A stretch of 64,000 nucleotides of DNA from Collinsella sp. TF08-11AT (GTDB lineage: Bacteria; Actinomycetota; Coriobacteriia; Coriobacteriales; Coriobacteriaceae). The first letter of the stretch is position 1. The number at the start of each line of letters is the position of its first letter. The stretch spans positions 62,001 to 126,000 of the forward strand of contig NZ_QSRL01000002.1 of NCBI RefSeq assembly GCF_003437035.1, given 5' to 3'. Below the pieces are notes generated by a model, which made no database searches, was not told the origin of the DNA, and was given only the letters and a program-made list of their open reading frames with translations. Position numbers and translations under genes: made by a program. Shown piece by piece: positions 18,670 to 28,807 of the stretch.

Positions 18670-21600
18670 GCTGGGCATGCCCGCCGTGGCCATTACCGAC
18701 CACGGCTACATGTATGGCGTACCCGACCTGGCGCTGGCCTGCGACGCCGTCAACCACAACACGCCCGAGTACAAAACCTGGAGCCACGACAAGGCCTTCT
18801 TGGAAAAGGACCGCCGCGACGAGCTGGTGGAGCCCGATCCCGAGTCCAGCCCGCGCGAGCATGCCCAGTATGTGAAGGACATGGCCATGTGGGACGAGAA
18901 GGGCAACATCGACGAGCTCAAGCCGCCTCTGGTCATCAAGCCCATCTTTGGCTGCGAGGTCTACTTTACGCCGGACGAGACGCTTGCCCGCGACCATAAG
19001 CCCGAGCTCTACCACATGATCCTTCTGGCCAAGGACCAGGAGGGATACGTCAACCTGATGCAGACGGTCTCCGAGGCCGCCGTGCAGGGCTTTTACTATA
19101 AGCCGCGCGTGACGCTCGACAACCTGCGCCGCCACGCCAAGGGCATGATCTGCACGAGCGCCTGCATCGCGGGCATCATCCCCAAATACATCGACCGCGG
19201 TGACATGGAGGGCGCCATCAAGTGGGCCGAGACCTTCCGCGATACCTTCGAACCCGGCGACTTTTACATCGAGATCCAGGAACACGGCATCACTACCGAC
19301 AATGGTCTGACCGACGAGCAGATGGACCGTACGCTCATCGATATCGCCAAGCAGGTGGGCGTCAAGGTCATCGCCACCAACGACTTCCACTACCTGCGCC
19401 GCGAGGACGCGCCCGTGCAGGACGTCATCATGTGCATCGGTATGAACGCCAAGGTCGACGACCCTAACCGCATGCGCATGACTGGCTCGGAGTTTTACAT
19501 GAAGACCGAGGAGGAGATGCGGGCGATGTTCCCGTATTGCCCCGAGGCCTGCGACAACACGCTCGAGATCGCCGACAAGTGCTACGTTGAGCTGGACTGG
19601 GACTCCATCATCCTGCCGCGCTTCCCGCTGCTCGATCCCGGCGAGACGCACGAGAGCCAGTTCCGCCGCGAGTGCGAGAAGGGCCTGCGCCAGCACTACG
19701 GCGACGACTGGGCCACGCGCGAGATTGGTGGCGTCAACATCAAAGAGCGCTTTGAGTATGAATACAAAGTCATCTGCGACAAGGGCTTTGCCGCCTACTT
19801 CTTGATCGTTGCCGAGTACGTGCAATGGGCCAAGGACAACGGCATCGGCGTCGGCCCCGGCCGTGGCTCGGCCGCCGGCGCTATCGTCGCCTACGCCATG
19901 AACATCACCGCGTTCGACCCGCTCGAGAACGGTCTGATGTTCGAGAGGTTCCTGTCCCCGCAGCGTACCGAGATGCCCGATATCGATATGGACTTCGACG
20001 ATGAGCGGCGCCTCGAGGTCGTGGAGCACGTTCGCCAGCTCTACGGCCCCGAGAAGGTCACCCACGTCATCACCTACTCGACCATTAAGGCCAAGCAGGC
20101 CATCAACGACGCTGCGCGCGTCCTGGACTACCCGGTCTACATGGGCCAGCGTCTGTCCAAGATGGTCTCGAGCGACCCCAAGGTCAAGCTCAAGCAGGTG
20201 CTCGAAAAGCAACCCGGCAAAGAGGATCTGTTTAACCCCGATTTTGCCGAGGCCTATAAAAAGGACGACGACGCCCGCCGCATCATCGACACGGCGCTCT
20301 CGATTGAGGGCCTTACCCGTGGCGAGGGTGTGCACGCGTGCGCCGTTCTGATCTGCCGCGACCCCGTCAACGAGCACGTGCCCACCAAGCTCGACACCAA
20401 GGGCGGCGTCGAGATTACCCAGTACGAAGGTCATACCGTTGCCGACATGGGCCTGCTCAAGATGGACTTCTTGGGCCTGCGCACGCTGACGGTTATCTCC
20501 AAGGCCAAGGCAAACATCAAAAAGAACTTCGGCATCGACATCAAAGAGGAAGAGATCCCCTTTGACGACCCCGAGATCTTTAAGCTCATGGGCTCCGGCC
20601 ATACCGCCGGCGTCTTCCAGGTCGAGTCCGCCGGCATGACGGCCACGATCAAGAACATGAAGCCCACCGAGTACAAGCACGTCGTAGCATTGATCGCCCT
20701 GTACCGCCCGGGCCCGCTGGGCGCCGGCATGGTTTCGTCCTACATCAACCGTATGAACGGCAAGGAGCCAGCCGTCTCCTACGACGACCGCCTGGACGAC
20801 ATCCTGGGCGAAACCTACGGCACCATGGTCTACCAGGAGCAGGTTATGCTCATCTCCGTCGAGATGTGCGGCTTCTCCAAGGGCGAATCGGACTCGCGTA
20901 TCCGTAAGCCCGTGGCTAAGAAGAAGATCAAACTGCTCACGTCGACGGTGCTGCACTGGGAGGATGGCTCGGACGAGACCACCTACGACCACTGGATGAA
21001 CGGCGCTATCAAGAACAACTACACGCGCGAGGTCGCCCAGAAGATTTGGGACGATGTTCTCGAGTTCGCATCTTACGCCTTTAACAAGTCGCACTCCGCC
21101 GGCTACGCCATCCTGGTTATGCAGACGGCGTGGCTCAAGGCGCACTATCCGCACGAGTACATGGCGGCCGTTCTGACGTCCTATACGGGCAAGACCGACA
21201 AGATCGTTCATTACGTTTCGGCGTGCCGTCACGACGGCATCCCCGTGCTGTCGCCAGATGTCAACGAGTCCGGTACCGAGTTCACGGCTACCAAGGAGGG
21301 CGTGCGCTTTGGTCTGGCCGGCATCCGCGGCGTGGGCACCGGCGTGGCGCAGGCGATTATTGCCGAGCGCGAGGCGGGCGGCCCGTTTAAGACGCTGCAT
21401 GACTTTGTCGAGCGCGTGGACTCGAGCCAGGCCAACCGTCGCGTGATCGAATCGCTTATCAAGGCAGGCGCCTTCGACTCCACGGGGTATCCGCGTCGCC
21501 AGATGATGCACTTTGTGGACAAGAACAACCCCGAGAACATCATCGATGCCGCGGTGAAGCGCCAGAAGGATCGTGCGAGCGGCCAGACGTCGTTCTTCGA

Positions 21601-22384
21601 CATGTTTGGCGACGTTGAGGGCTCGGGCTTTGAGGTGAGCGTGCCCGATCCGGACGGCCAGGAGTGGGACCGCCACCTTAAGCTGAGCCAGGAGAAGGAG
21701 GTTCTGGGCATCTATGTCTCGGACCACCCGCTGCGCCCGTTTGAGTATGCACTAGCCAAGGCGCGCGACTTCTCGTTCTCGCAGATCGATACCGGCTACG
21801 AAGTTCAGAATCCTACGGGCGGCACCATCAACCAGGAGATTCCCGAGGGCAAGGCGCTGTGGTGGGCCGGCATGGTCTCGAGCGTGTCCAAGCGCGTGAC
21901 CAAAAACGGTGACCCCATGGGCATCGTGCAGCTCGAGGACATGGAAGGCGAGGCCACCGTCGTCGTGTTCCCCAAGACCTATAAAGAGGCCGAGGGGTAC
22001 CTGTACGGCGAGGTCGATCCCGAGACCGGCGCGCAGCTGTCCGATGCCTTTGTGCGCATTAAGGGCAAACTCGAGCGCTCGGACCGCGGCGACCAGATCA
22101 TCGCGCAGGAGATCGTGCCGCTCGAGCTTAACGAGGAGAACAACAAGCCCAAGGTGTTTGAGGTCATGGTGCCCAACAGCCGCTTTAGCCAGGGCAATAT
22201 GGCGCGCCTGGCCACGGTGCTCACCGCTAACCCGGGCGGCGACCGCGTGGAGATCTTTATCGAGCGGGTGGACGGGCGCGTGCTGCGTGCCGAGGTACCT
22301 GCCAAGGTCAACGCGCGCTCGATTCCGCTGCTGGCCGAGGCCAAGGCTATCGTGGGTAACCAAGGCAGAGTGACGGTGATCTAA
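18581..22384 (+). CDS. dnaE: DNA polymerase III subunit alpha
   Basis: The 1267-residue replicative polymerase subunit of the DnaE1 type. The PHP domain is at the N-terminus (FVHLHNHTVFSMLDG, ITDHGYMYG). The polymerase core has GPGRGSAAGAIVAYAM and the catalytic aspartates in PDIDMDFDDERR, with TRGEGVHACAVL further on. A tandem helix-hairpin-helix region and an OB fold (WAGMVSSVSKRVTKNGD) follow. Length is slightly above the usual 1160-1200. GGAG is eight bases upstream of the ATG. A hairpin-rich spacer follows. The acquired transporter patch lies directly upstream, so dnaE probably uses a promoter within 18480-18560 (TAAAAT at 18536-18541 could be the -10). Confidence 0.96.
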   Translation: MAFVHLHNHTVFSMLDGATRIQDMVNRAVELGMPAVAITDHGYMYGVPDLALACDAVNHNTPEYKTWSHDKAFLEKDRRDELVEPDPESSPREHAQYVKDMAMWDEKGNIDELKPPLVIKPIFGCEVYFTPDETLARDHKPELYHMILLAKDQEGYVNLMQTVSEAAVQGFYYKPRVTLDNLRRHAKGMICTSACIAGIIPKYIDRGDMEGAIKWAETFRDTFEPGDFYIEIQEHGITTDNGLTDEQMDRTLIDIAKQVGVKVIATNDFHYLRREDAPVQDVIMCIGMNAKVDDPNRMRMTGSEFYMKTEEEMRAMFPYCPEACDNTLEIADKCYVELDWDSIILPRFPLLDPGETHESQFRRECEKGLRQHYGDDWATREIGGVNIKERFEYEYKVICDKGFAAYFLIVAEYVQWAKDNGIGVGPGRGSAAGAIVAYAMNITAFDPLENGLMFERFLSPQRTEMPDIDMDFDDERRLEVVEHVRQLYGPEKVTHVITYSTIKAKQAINDAARVLDYPVYMGQRLSKMVSSDPKVKLKQVLEKQPGKEDLFNPDFAEAYKKDDDARRIIDTALSIEGLTRGEGVHACAVLICRDPVNEHVPTKLDTKGGVEITQYEGHTVADMGLLKMDFLGLRTLTVISKAKANIKKNFGIDIKEEEIPFDDPEIFKLMGSGHTAGVFQVESAGMTATIKNMKPTEYKHVVALIALYRPGPLGAGMVSSYINRMNGKEPAVSYDDRLDDILGETYGTMVYQEQVMLISVEMCGFSKGESDSRIRKPVAKKKIKLLTSTVLHWEDGSDETTYDHWMNGAIKNNYTREVAQKIWDDVLEFASYAFNKSHSAGYAILVMQTAWLKAHYPHEYMAAVLTSYTGKTDKIVHYVSACRHDGIPVLSPDVNESGTEFTATKEGVRFGLAGIRGVGTGVAQAIIAEREAGGPFKTLHDFVERVDSSQANRRVIESLIKAGAFDSTGYPRRQMMHFVDKNNPENIIDAAVKRQKDRASGQTSFFDMFGDVEGSGFEVSVPDPDGQEWDRHLKLSQEKEVLGIYVSDHPLRPFEYALAKARDFSFSQIDTGYEVQNPTGGTINQEIPEGKALWWAGMVSSVSKRVTKNGDPMGIVQLEDMEGEATVVVFPKTYKEAEGYLYGEVDPETGAQLSDAFVRIKGKLERSDRGDQIIAQEIVPLELNEENNKPKVFEVMVPNSRFSQGNMARLATVLTANPGGDRVEIFIERVDGRVLRAEVPAKVNARSIPLLAEAKAIVGNQGRVTVI

Positions 22385-22496
22385 AATGATTTTTCTGGGA
22401 CGGGGATTAAAAAATCATTTTGGATGACGTGTGGCGGAAGACCAGTTTTTCTGGGACGGGAATGATTTTTTCATCCCCGTCCCAGAAAAATCATTT
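22384..22496. repeat. Triple-copy hairpin element
   Basis: Bases 22384-22407 and 22473-22496 form a 24-bp perfect inverted repeat. A third copy of the core TTTTTCTGGGACGGG at 22446-22460 is direct to the first and inverted to the last. The RNA could therefore fold into a large or a small hairpin. It follows the dnaE stop directly. Confidence 0.85.
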
Positions 22497-22519
22497 GGCG
22501 CGCGAGATTGGAGGAAGTT

Positions 22520-25500
22520 ATGGCGCAGGGGACGTTCGTGCAGGCGCTCCGGAAAGAGGCGGCGCTGAGCGGCACCTTTATGAAGGGCCGCTCGCTCATG
22601 CTCAACGGTGCCGTGCTGTCGATTGAGGACAGCGGCTCGCGCTTCTCCAAAAACGTGACGGTTGAGGGCTCGGTGCGCGGCTCGCGCGGCGACCTGTACA
22701 AGACGCACGTGGCGCTCGATATGGACGAGCACGAGGTGATCGACTACGACTGCGATTGCCCCGCTGCCTATCGTTACCCCGGTATGTGCAAGCACGCCAT
22801 TGCCACGGCGCTCGCGTATCTGGACGCGAGCGGCATTGAGCCTGTTGAGGGGCTGCGCACGCCGGTTCGCACGTTTACGGCGCAACCGAAACAGCCCGCG
22901 CGCACCGCGCCCAAAGCGCCGGCCGTCAACCCCAACTTTCCCTTTCCGGCGCCTGTCCCCACGAGCCCCAGTCTCATGGCGGCGCTCTCCGATCTTTCGG
23001 ACGCGCGCATGGATGAGCTGGCTAGCATGCGCCGCAAGCTTGCCGGTGCCGTTGATCCCGATGCCCCCAAGGCAGTGTTGGAGCCCTCGTTGGTGCCGTA
23101 CTACAATCCGCTGTTCGCCGACCGCTTTAGCTGGGCGCTCGAGTTCCGCATTCGCTGCGGTTCGGTGTCCTACGTGGTCAAGGATATCGACGGCATGGCC
23201 GACGCCAATGTCCGAGGCGGCACCTTCTCGTACGGCAAGAAGCTCACGTTTGTCCATTCACCTGAGGCCTTTGACGAAACATCGGCAAAGCTGCTCAACC
23301 TTGTTGTGACGACAGTTGCCTATCTCGATGACATCACAAGCTCGCGTTCGGCGTCGTACGACTTTGCCCGCAGTGGTTTTGTTGCCGAGCGTCAGTTGCC
23401 GCTGTCCGAGCATAGCATCGTATATGTGCTGGACCTGCTGCGCGGCCAGACCATCTCCTTTGAGCCCGCCTGGTCGCGGGGGATGACGACGCATCGCACC
23501 TACGACGTGGCGGTTGAGCTGTCTCCGCAAGGGGAGGACGAGGCATCCGCTAAGCGCCCACCGCTGCTTGCCGCCAAAATCGCGCCAGCGGCTGGTGGTA
23601 GCTATGACCTGCGCCTGCCCGCCGATATGTACTGCTTTGCGTCGGGCGATGCCGCCTACTTGGTTGACACGCGCCGCGCGCGCCGTACCGACGCTGCATT
23701 TGCTCAGCATGCCGCACCTTTTTTGTCGCGCTTGCTGCCGTGCCGCACGCCCGCCCATATTGCCGCCGAGCAGGTGGGTGAGTTCTGCCGTATGGCGCTG
23801 CCCATTTTGCGCGACTACACCGACCTCACCGCGCCCGCCGCGCTCGATACCGTGGCACCCGAGCCGAGCTTTGCTATGGCGATCGGTGTCGACGATGGGC
23901 TCGTGACCTGCAAAATTACGGTTACCTACGGCGATTGGTCGGCGGATCTCTTTAGCCTGGGCGCTCCGGGCAGCCCCTTCGAAGAGCAGCGCCCCGGTGT
24001 GCCGCCCCGCGACGAGGTGGCGGAGTTTCGCGTTATGGATACGGCGGCCCTGTACTTCGATTTCTACGAGCGCGGTCTGGCGTTTGAGGAGCGCGATGAC
24101 GCCCGCTTGTTCTGCCTGCTGACCGAGGGCCTGTCTGCCCTGTCCGAACTGGGTGAGATCATGCTCAGCGACCGTCTGCGCCAGATCTCGGTCCGCCCCG
24201 CGCCCAAGCTCTCGGTTCGTGCGACCGTTAAGAGCAATCTGCTCGATGTCGAGCTGGGCGCGAGCGGGCTTTCGGCCGCGGACCTTGCCGTCTATCTCGA
24301 TTCGTACAAGCGCCATCAAACGTTTGCGCGCCTTACGTCCGGCGACATCATTCGCCTGGACGAGGGGGCGCGCGCCGCGTTTGGCCTTGCCGAGGACCTG
24401 GGTGTCGATGCCGTCGACCTGCTCGACGGCGTGTCGCTTCCCGCGTCGAGCACCCTGTTCGTCGACAGCATGCTCGCACGCACGCCGGCGCTCGAGGCCG
24501 ATCGCGACGCTGCGTTCCGCCGTACCGTCGAGCGCCTGGACACGCTCGGCAAGATGGACTTTACGGTGCCGGCATCGCTCAAGGCAACGATGCGCGGCTA
24601 CCAGGTCGACGGATACCAGTGGCTCGGCTCGCTCGAACACCTGGGCCTTGGCGGCATCTTGGCCGACGACATGGGCCTGGGCAAAACGCTCCAGATGATT
24701 GCGCATATTCTGGCGCGCGTGGAGGCGGGGGACACCAAGCCCACGCTCGTGGTATGCCCGGCCTCACTCGTGTACAACTGGACTGCCGAGCTGGAGCGCT
24801 TTGCCCCGTCGCTCGATGTGTGCGCCATTGTGGGCGCCAAGGCTCAACGCCGCGTGCAGATCGCCGGCGTGGCCGAGCATAGCGTGGTCGTGACGTCGTA
24901 TGACCTTATGCGGCGCGATATCGACGAGTACGTCGAGCGGGATTTTGCCCGCGTGGTGCTCGATGAGGCACAGTACATTAAAAATCCGCTCACGCAGGTG
25001 GCGCGCGCCGCCAAGCGCCTGCCTGCCGGCGTGCGCTTTGCCCTGACGGGCACGCCCATCGAAAACCGCCTGTCCGAGCTCTGGAGCATCTTCGACTTTT
25101 TGATGCCGGGCCTTTTGGGGACGCGCGAGTCGTTTGCCAAGCGCTTTGAGAGCCCCGTCGAGCATGCCGAGGGCGATAGCGCCGCTCGCCTGCAGGCGCT
25201 CGTGTCGCCGTTTGTGCTGCGCCGTGTTAAGGAAGACGTGGTGGCCGACCTGCCCGAGAAGATCGAAGACACCGTCATGGCGCAGCTTACCGGCGAGCAG
25301 CGCAAGCTCTACCTGGCCAACCAGGACCGCATCGCCCAGCAGGTGCAGCACCGCGAGGCTGGGGAGTTTAAGAAGGACAAACTCAAGGTGCTCGCCGAGC
25401 TCACCAAGCTGCGCCAGATCTGCTGCGACCCGCGTCTACACTACGAGGATTACAAGGCGGGGAGCGCCAAGCTCGATACGTGTATGGAGCTCGTGCACGG

Positions 25501-25984
25501 CGCACTCGACGGCGGGCATCGCATCCTGTTGTTCAGCCAGTTTACGGGTATGCTCGATATCATCGGTAAGCGCTTGGCCAAGGAGGACATCGCCTTCCTT
25601 AAGCTCACGGGCGCTTCGTCTAAGGAGAGCCGCGCCAAGATGGTCGCGCAGTTCCAAGCGGGCGAGGTTCCGGTCTTTTTGATTTCGCTCAAGGCGGGCG
25701 GCGTGGGCCTTAACCTGACGGCGGCCGACGTGGTCATCCACTACGACCCGTGGTGGAACGTGGCAGCGCAGGACCAGGCGACCGACCGCGCGCACCGTAT
25801 TGGCCAGCAACATACCGTGACCGTGTACAAGCTCATTGCCAAGGACACGATCGAGGAGCGCATTATGCAGATGCAGGAGTCCAAGCGCGACCTGGTCAAC
25901 AGCGTGCTCGGCGGCGACGGCATCTCGTCGGCGCTGTTTACCCGCGAAGATGTTCTGGCGCTGCTGGGCGGCGACGGGCGCTAA
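22520..25984 (+). CDS. SWIM zinc finger/SNF2 helicase
   Basis: A 1154-residue bacterial Swi2/Snf2-type DNA translocase. A SWIM zinc finger (DYDCDCPAAYRYPGMCKHAIA, about residues 75-95) is followed by a SNF2-associated middle region. The two helicase lobes have DDMGLGKTLQM (Walker A), LDEAQYIKNP (Walker B), LTGTPIENRLSELWS, SLKAGGVGLNLTAADVV and DRAHRIGQ. Such proteins remodel nucleoprotein, and their precise job in bacteria is unclear. GGAGG is five bases before the ATG at 22520; the TTG at 22508 has no ribosome site. No methyltransferase or nuclease neighbour suggests a defence system. Confidence 0.88.
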   Translation: MAQGTFVQALRKEAALSGTFMKGRSLMLNGAVLSIEDSGSRFSKNVTVEGSVRGSRGDLYKTHVALDMDEHEVIDYDCDCPAAYRYPGMCKHAIATALAYLDASGIEPVEGLRTPVRTFTAQPKQPARTAPKAPAVNPNFPFPAPVPTSPSLMAALSDLSDARMDELASMRRKLAGAVDPDAPKAVLEPSLVPYYNPLFADRFSWALEFRIRCGSVSYVVKDIDGMADANVRGGTFSYGKKLTFVHSPEAFDETSAKLLNLVVTTVAYLDDITSSRSASYDFARSGFVAERQLPLSEHSIVYVLDLLRGQTISFEPAWSRGMTTHRTYDVAVELSPQGEDEASAKRPPLLAAKIAPAAGGSYDLRLPADMYCFASGDAAYLVDTRRARRTDAAFAQHAAPFLSRLLPCRTPAHIAAEQVGEFCRMALPILRDYTDLTAPAALDTVAPEPSFAMAIGVDDGLVTCKITVTYGDWSADLFSLGAPGSPFEEQRPGVPPRDEVAEFRVMDTAALYFDFYERGLAFEERDDARLFCLLTEGLSALSELGEIMLSDRLRQISVRPAPKLSVRATVKSNLLDVELGASGLSAADLAVYLDSYKRHQTFARLTSGDIIRLDEGARAAFGLAEDLGVDAVDLLDGVSLPASSTLFVDSMLARTPALEADRDAAFRRTVERLDTLGKMDFTVPASLKATMRGYQVDGYQWLGSLEHLGLGGILADDMGLGKTLQMIAHILARVEAGDTKPTLVVCPASLVYNWTAELERFAPSLDVCAIVGAKAQRRVQIAGVAEHSVVVTSYDLMRRDIDEYVERDFARVVLDEAQYIKNPLTQVARAAKRLPAGVRFALTGTPIENRLSELWSIFDFLMPGLLGTRESFAKRFESPVEHAEGDSAARLQALVSPFVLRRVKEDVVADLPEKIEDTVMAQLTGEQRKLYLANQDRIAQQVQHREAGEFKKDKLKVLAELTKLRQICCDPRLHYEDYKAGSAKLDTCMELVHGALDGGHRILLFSQFTGMLDIIGKRLAKEDIAFLKLTGASSKESRAKMVAQFQAGEVPVFLISLKAGGVGLNLTAADVVIHYDPWWNVAAQDQATDRAHRIGQQHTVTVYKLIAKDTIEERIMQMQESKRDLVNSVLGGDGISSALFTREDVLALLGGDGR

Positions 25985-26134
25985 CCCGCTCGGGTGGGGC
26001 CGCCAGGGCGGATAGCGCACGCTGCCCCATCGTCCCCGCCCGTTATGTGTTCATTTGCAATGCCGTGGATGGTTTGTCTGCCTTTGGGCATAAGAACCAT
26101 CAAGAACATTGGCACGTCAGCAAAGGAGAACATC

Positions 26135-26497
26135 ATGGCGAAATTCTTTAAGGACCCCGACGGTAAGCTCATTGCCGCCCTTGGCAACGACGTTGCAACC
26201 CCTGCCGGTTGCACGGAACTGACCGCAAACACTGAGGACGCGGCGCACGAGAAGCACGTGCCTGTTGTCGAGACCGAGCGCGACGGTCACGTGATTCGCG
26301 CACGCGTTGGCTCGGTCGAGCACCCCAGCCTGCCCGAGCACTATATTGAGTGGATCGCCCTTGAGGCCGAGGGCCGCTTAGAGGTCCATTACCTTGAGCC
26401 CGGCATGAAGCCCGCGACGTTTTTTGCCGGCGGTTCCAAGACCGGTACCGTCTATGCCTACTGCAACCTGCACGGGCTGTGGTCCGCGACGTTCTAG
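26135..26497 (+). CDS. Superoxide reductase (desulfoferrodoxin family)
   Basis: A 120-residue protein that should reduce superoxide to hydrogen peroxide at a mononuclear Fe site in the cytoplasm. The five-ligand set is present: H of EKHVPVV, two H in EHPSLPEHYIEW, and C and H in YCNLHGLW. The N-terminus has only one cysteine (TPAGCTE), so the desulforedoxin-type [Fe(Cys)4] centre is missing and this is a one-iron enzyme. The start follows AAAGGAG; upstream in-frame codons lack a ribosome site. It fits an oxygen-sensitive anaerobe. It is a single gene between the SNF2 helicase and the NAD synthetase-like gene. Confidence 0.88.
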   Translation: MAKFFKDPDGKLIAALGNDVATPAGCTELTANTEDAAHEKHVPVVETERDGHVIRARVGSVEHPSLPEHYIEWIALEAEGRLEVHYLEPGMKPATFFAGGSKTGTVYAYCNLHGLWSATF

Positions 26498-26614
26498 GAG
26501 CGCGCCCCCGCTCGGGGTATCATAGCTAGCATATGCACATGCGAGCGCCGACTGCATCATGCGGCCGGCGCTTTTACTACGATTTCGATGGTTTACGACG
26601 GAAAGGGCTGAGCC

Positions 26615-28588
26615 ATGAAGCTCGCGCTTGCACAGATCGATATGCGCCTGGGTGATATTGAGGGCATTTGCGGCCGCATCGAGGACCAGGCTCGTCTGGC
26701 CCACGAGCGCGGGGCGCGCGTGCTGTGCGTTCCGGCTCCGCTCTTTATGGGCGCCATGCCCGGTGGCCTGGTGGGCGCTGCCGACTTTGAGCACGACATG
26801 CTTGCCGGCTTGACTGGTGTCGCCGAGCGCATCCAGGAGCTTGACATGATCTGCATCGTGCCCGCGGCGGTTTCGTTTGAGGGTCAGCCGCTGCTCGACT
26901 ACATGATGCTCAAGGACGGTCATGTGGTGCCGGCGCGTTCGAGCATTGCCCTGCAGCGTGGCGAGAACAACGACACGCGTTGGGCGCCGCCGGTGTTCGA
27001 CGTGGACGGCGTGCGCATCGCCGTGATTTTTGACTTGGACCGCGAACTCGAGATGTTGCCGACCGGTGTTGACCTCATTGCGTATTTCCAATTCAATGCG
27101 TTTGACATGACCGACCGCGAGACTGCCGCCATTGCCGCCGTTCGCAGCGGCGCCTACCGCAAGATCGCATCCAAGCGCAGCGTGTGGTTTGCCTGTATGG
27201 CGCCGGTCGGTGCTTATGACGAGTCGGTGTATACCGGCGGTTCGTTTGTGCTCGACGACTGTGGTCGTGTGGTGGCCCAGGCGCCGTGTTTTGAGGAGAG
27301 CCTGCTGGTTCAGGAGATTCAGCGCGGCGTGATGCTCGATGCCCTGGAAGATCACGAACTGCCCGAGTTCCGTTCCGAGGAGTGGCTGTGGCAGGCGCTG
27401 GTGCTCGCCGTGCGCGACAACGCCCGAGCCCACGGTGCGTCGCGTGCTGTGGTGGCGCTCGAGGGCGACTTGCCGTCGTCCCTGCTGGCGGCGCTGACCG
27501 TCGACGCTCTGGGCCCGCGTAATGTGATTGGCCTGGTGCTGGGGCGCAACCGTATCTTTACGCCGGCGCAGGAAGAGGCCGAGGCTGCCCGCTGTGCCGC
27601 CGTCCGCGCCATCGCCGAGCGTCTGCACATTCGCACCGTCGAGCGCGATGCACCGGATGCGGCGCGTGTGCTCGATCGCGACGTGTCGGCGGGCGATGCC
27701 GAGCGTCTGCGCTCGCGCACGCTGGGCCTCATGCTGGAGGACACGGCGCTCGAGCTGGGTGCGATGGCGCTGAGCCCGCTGTCCAAAACCGAGTACGCGC
27801 TGGCGGCGCCGGCGCTTTGCGGCGGCTACCAGGGCGATTACGCGCCCTTTGGCGATGTGTACCTGTCGACGCTTGAGTTTGTGGCGCGTGTGCGCAACCG
27901 CACGTCTGCCGTGGTGCCCCAAGAGCTCGTGACGCTCAACGCGGTGGAAGATTGTATGGAGCGAGTGCTGGCGCAGGCGCTCTCGACGCTCGACGGTCCG
28001 GTCGATATGCTCGACCGCGCGGCACAGCTGCTCGGCGGGCTTGAGCCGGGTGAGGTCGATGGCGCGCTCGAGGCGCACGTGGACCGCAATCGATCTTTCG
28101 ACGACATCCCGATGGCCGCTGGCAAGCCTGAGGCCTGCTCGCTGCTGCTGATGCTCGTGCGTCAGGGCGAGGCCGCCCGCCGCATGCTGCCGACGGCGTC
28201 GATCGTCTCAGCCCGTTCGTTTGTCGAGCGCGCCTGGCCGTACATGCTCGCGTGGTCCGACCTGGGGCTTAACGGCAAGGAGCGTATGACGGTCGATTCG
28301 CTGGCGCGCGCCGAGGTGCGCCGTTTTGCTGACGAGGATACGAGCGAGCGCGTGCGAAACGAGATGATGGGCGTGCTGGGCGAGCTACTGGGTATTTCGC
28401 CCGAGCAGATGGAGGAGCTGCGCTCCGAGGACGGCCAGCGCCGCCTGCACGAGGGTATGAAGAAGTTTGAGGGCGAGGTCCAGGACGCCATCGATAAGAT
28501 GATGGGCGGCCAGGGTGGCCCGCAGGGTGGCCCGATGCCGCATCCGCCGGTTGATCCCCGACAGTTCCCCTTTTTCTCTCAAAATTAA
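26615..28588 (+). CDS. Catalytically degenerate NAD synthetase-like protein
   Basis: A 657-residue protein with the two-domain layout of glutamine-dependent NAD+ synthetase: a nitrilase-fold domain (1-270) and a NadE-like ATP-pyrophosphatase domain (280-480), plus about 170 extra C-terminal residues ending in a Gly/Pro/Met-rich tail. Catalytic positions are lost in both domains. The nitrilase Glu in PEL is replaced (VPAPLFMG), no Lys is seen at the usual place, and the nucleophile Cys is absent (AVIFDLDRE). The PP-loop SGGVDS reads EGDLPSS, and TGNKSE reads SPLSKTE. The fold is recognisable from LLAALTVDALG and YAPFGDVYLSTLEFVARV. It probably binds a ligand or acts as a regulator. It is unlikely to make NAD. 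Confidence 0.75.
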   Translation: MKLALAQIDMRLGDIEGICGRIEDQARLAHERGARVLCVPAPLFMGAMPGGLVGAADFEHDMLAGLTGVAERIQELDMICIVPAAVSFEGQPLLDYMMLKDGHVVPARSSIALQRGENNDTRWAPPVFDVDGVRIAVIFDLDRELEMLPTGVDLIAYFQFNAFDMTDRETAAIAAVRSGAYRKIASKRSVWFACMAPVGAYDESVYTGGSFVLDDCGRVVAQAPCFEESLLVQEIQRGVMLDALEDHELPEFRSEEWLWQALVLAVRDNARAHGASRAVVALEGDLPSSLLAALTVDALGPRNVIGLVLGRNRIFTPAQEEAEAARCAAVRAIAERLHIRTVERDAPDAARVLDRDVSAGDAERLRSRTLGLMLEDTALELGAMALSPLSKTEYALAAPALCGGYQGDYAPFGDVYLSTLEFVARVRNRTSAVVPQELVTLNAVEDCMERVLAQALSTLDGPVDMLDRAAQLLGGLEPGEVDGALEAHVDRNRSFDDIPMAAGKPEACSLLLMLVRQGEAARRMLPTASIVSARSFVERAWPYMLAWSDLGLNGKERMTVDSLARAEVRRFADEDTSERVRNEMMGVLGELLGISPEQMEELRSEDGQRRLHEGMKKFEGEVQDAIDKMMGGQGGPQGGPMPHPPVDPRQFPFFSQN

Positions 28589-28607
28589 CTATGGGATAGG
28601 GGCAAGG

Positions 28608-28633
28608 TTACGCGGTTTTGCCAAACCGCGTAA
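28608..28633 (+). terminator. Hairpin after the NAD synthetase-like gene
   Basis: TTACGCGGTTT and AAACCGCGTAA form an 11-bp perfect stem with a TGCC loop. No U tract follows. The remaining spacer up to 28800 shows no gene. Confidence 0.6.
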
Positions 28634-28807
28634 CGAGTCGACGCTGCGCGAGCCCCTGCCGGTCAATCTGCCGCTCAAACCGTCGCTTGCGTACAGAAGT
28701 ACGCGGCGCTCCTCTTTCGCGACACCTTGCCACGGCAGGGACTCGCTCGCTGACTTATGCTCAACCTATGGTTCAACCTTGCTTGCTAGATACGGTCTCT
28801 GTTGTGT

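Noticed and set aside
18545..21727. Long minus-strand open frame (1060 codons) opposite dnaE
   Set aside because: It mirrors dnaE codon bias, has a Val/His/Leu/Gly-rich composition typical of antisense frames in high-GC DNA, and shows no motif or ribosome site.
26378..28078. Minus-strand frame of 566 codons opposite the NAD synthetase-like gene
   Set aside because: Arg/His-rich shadow with no domain; the plus-strand frame has recognisable folds.
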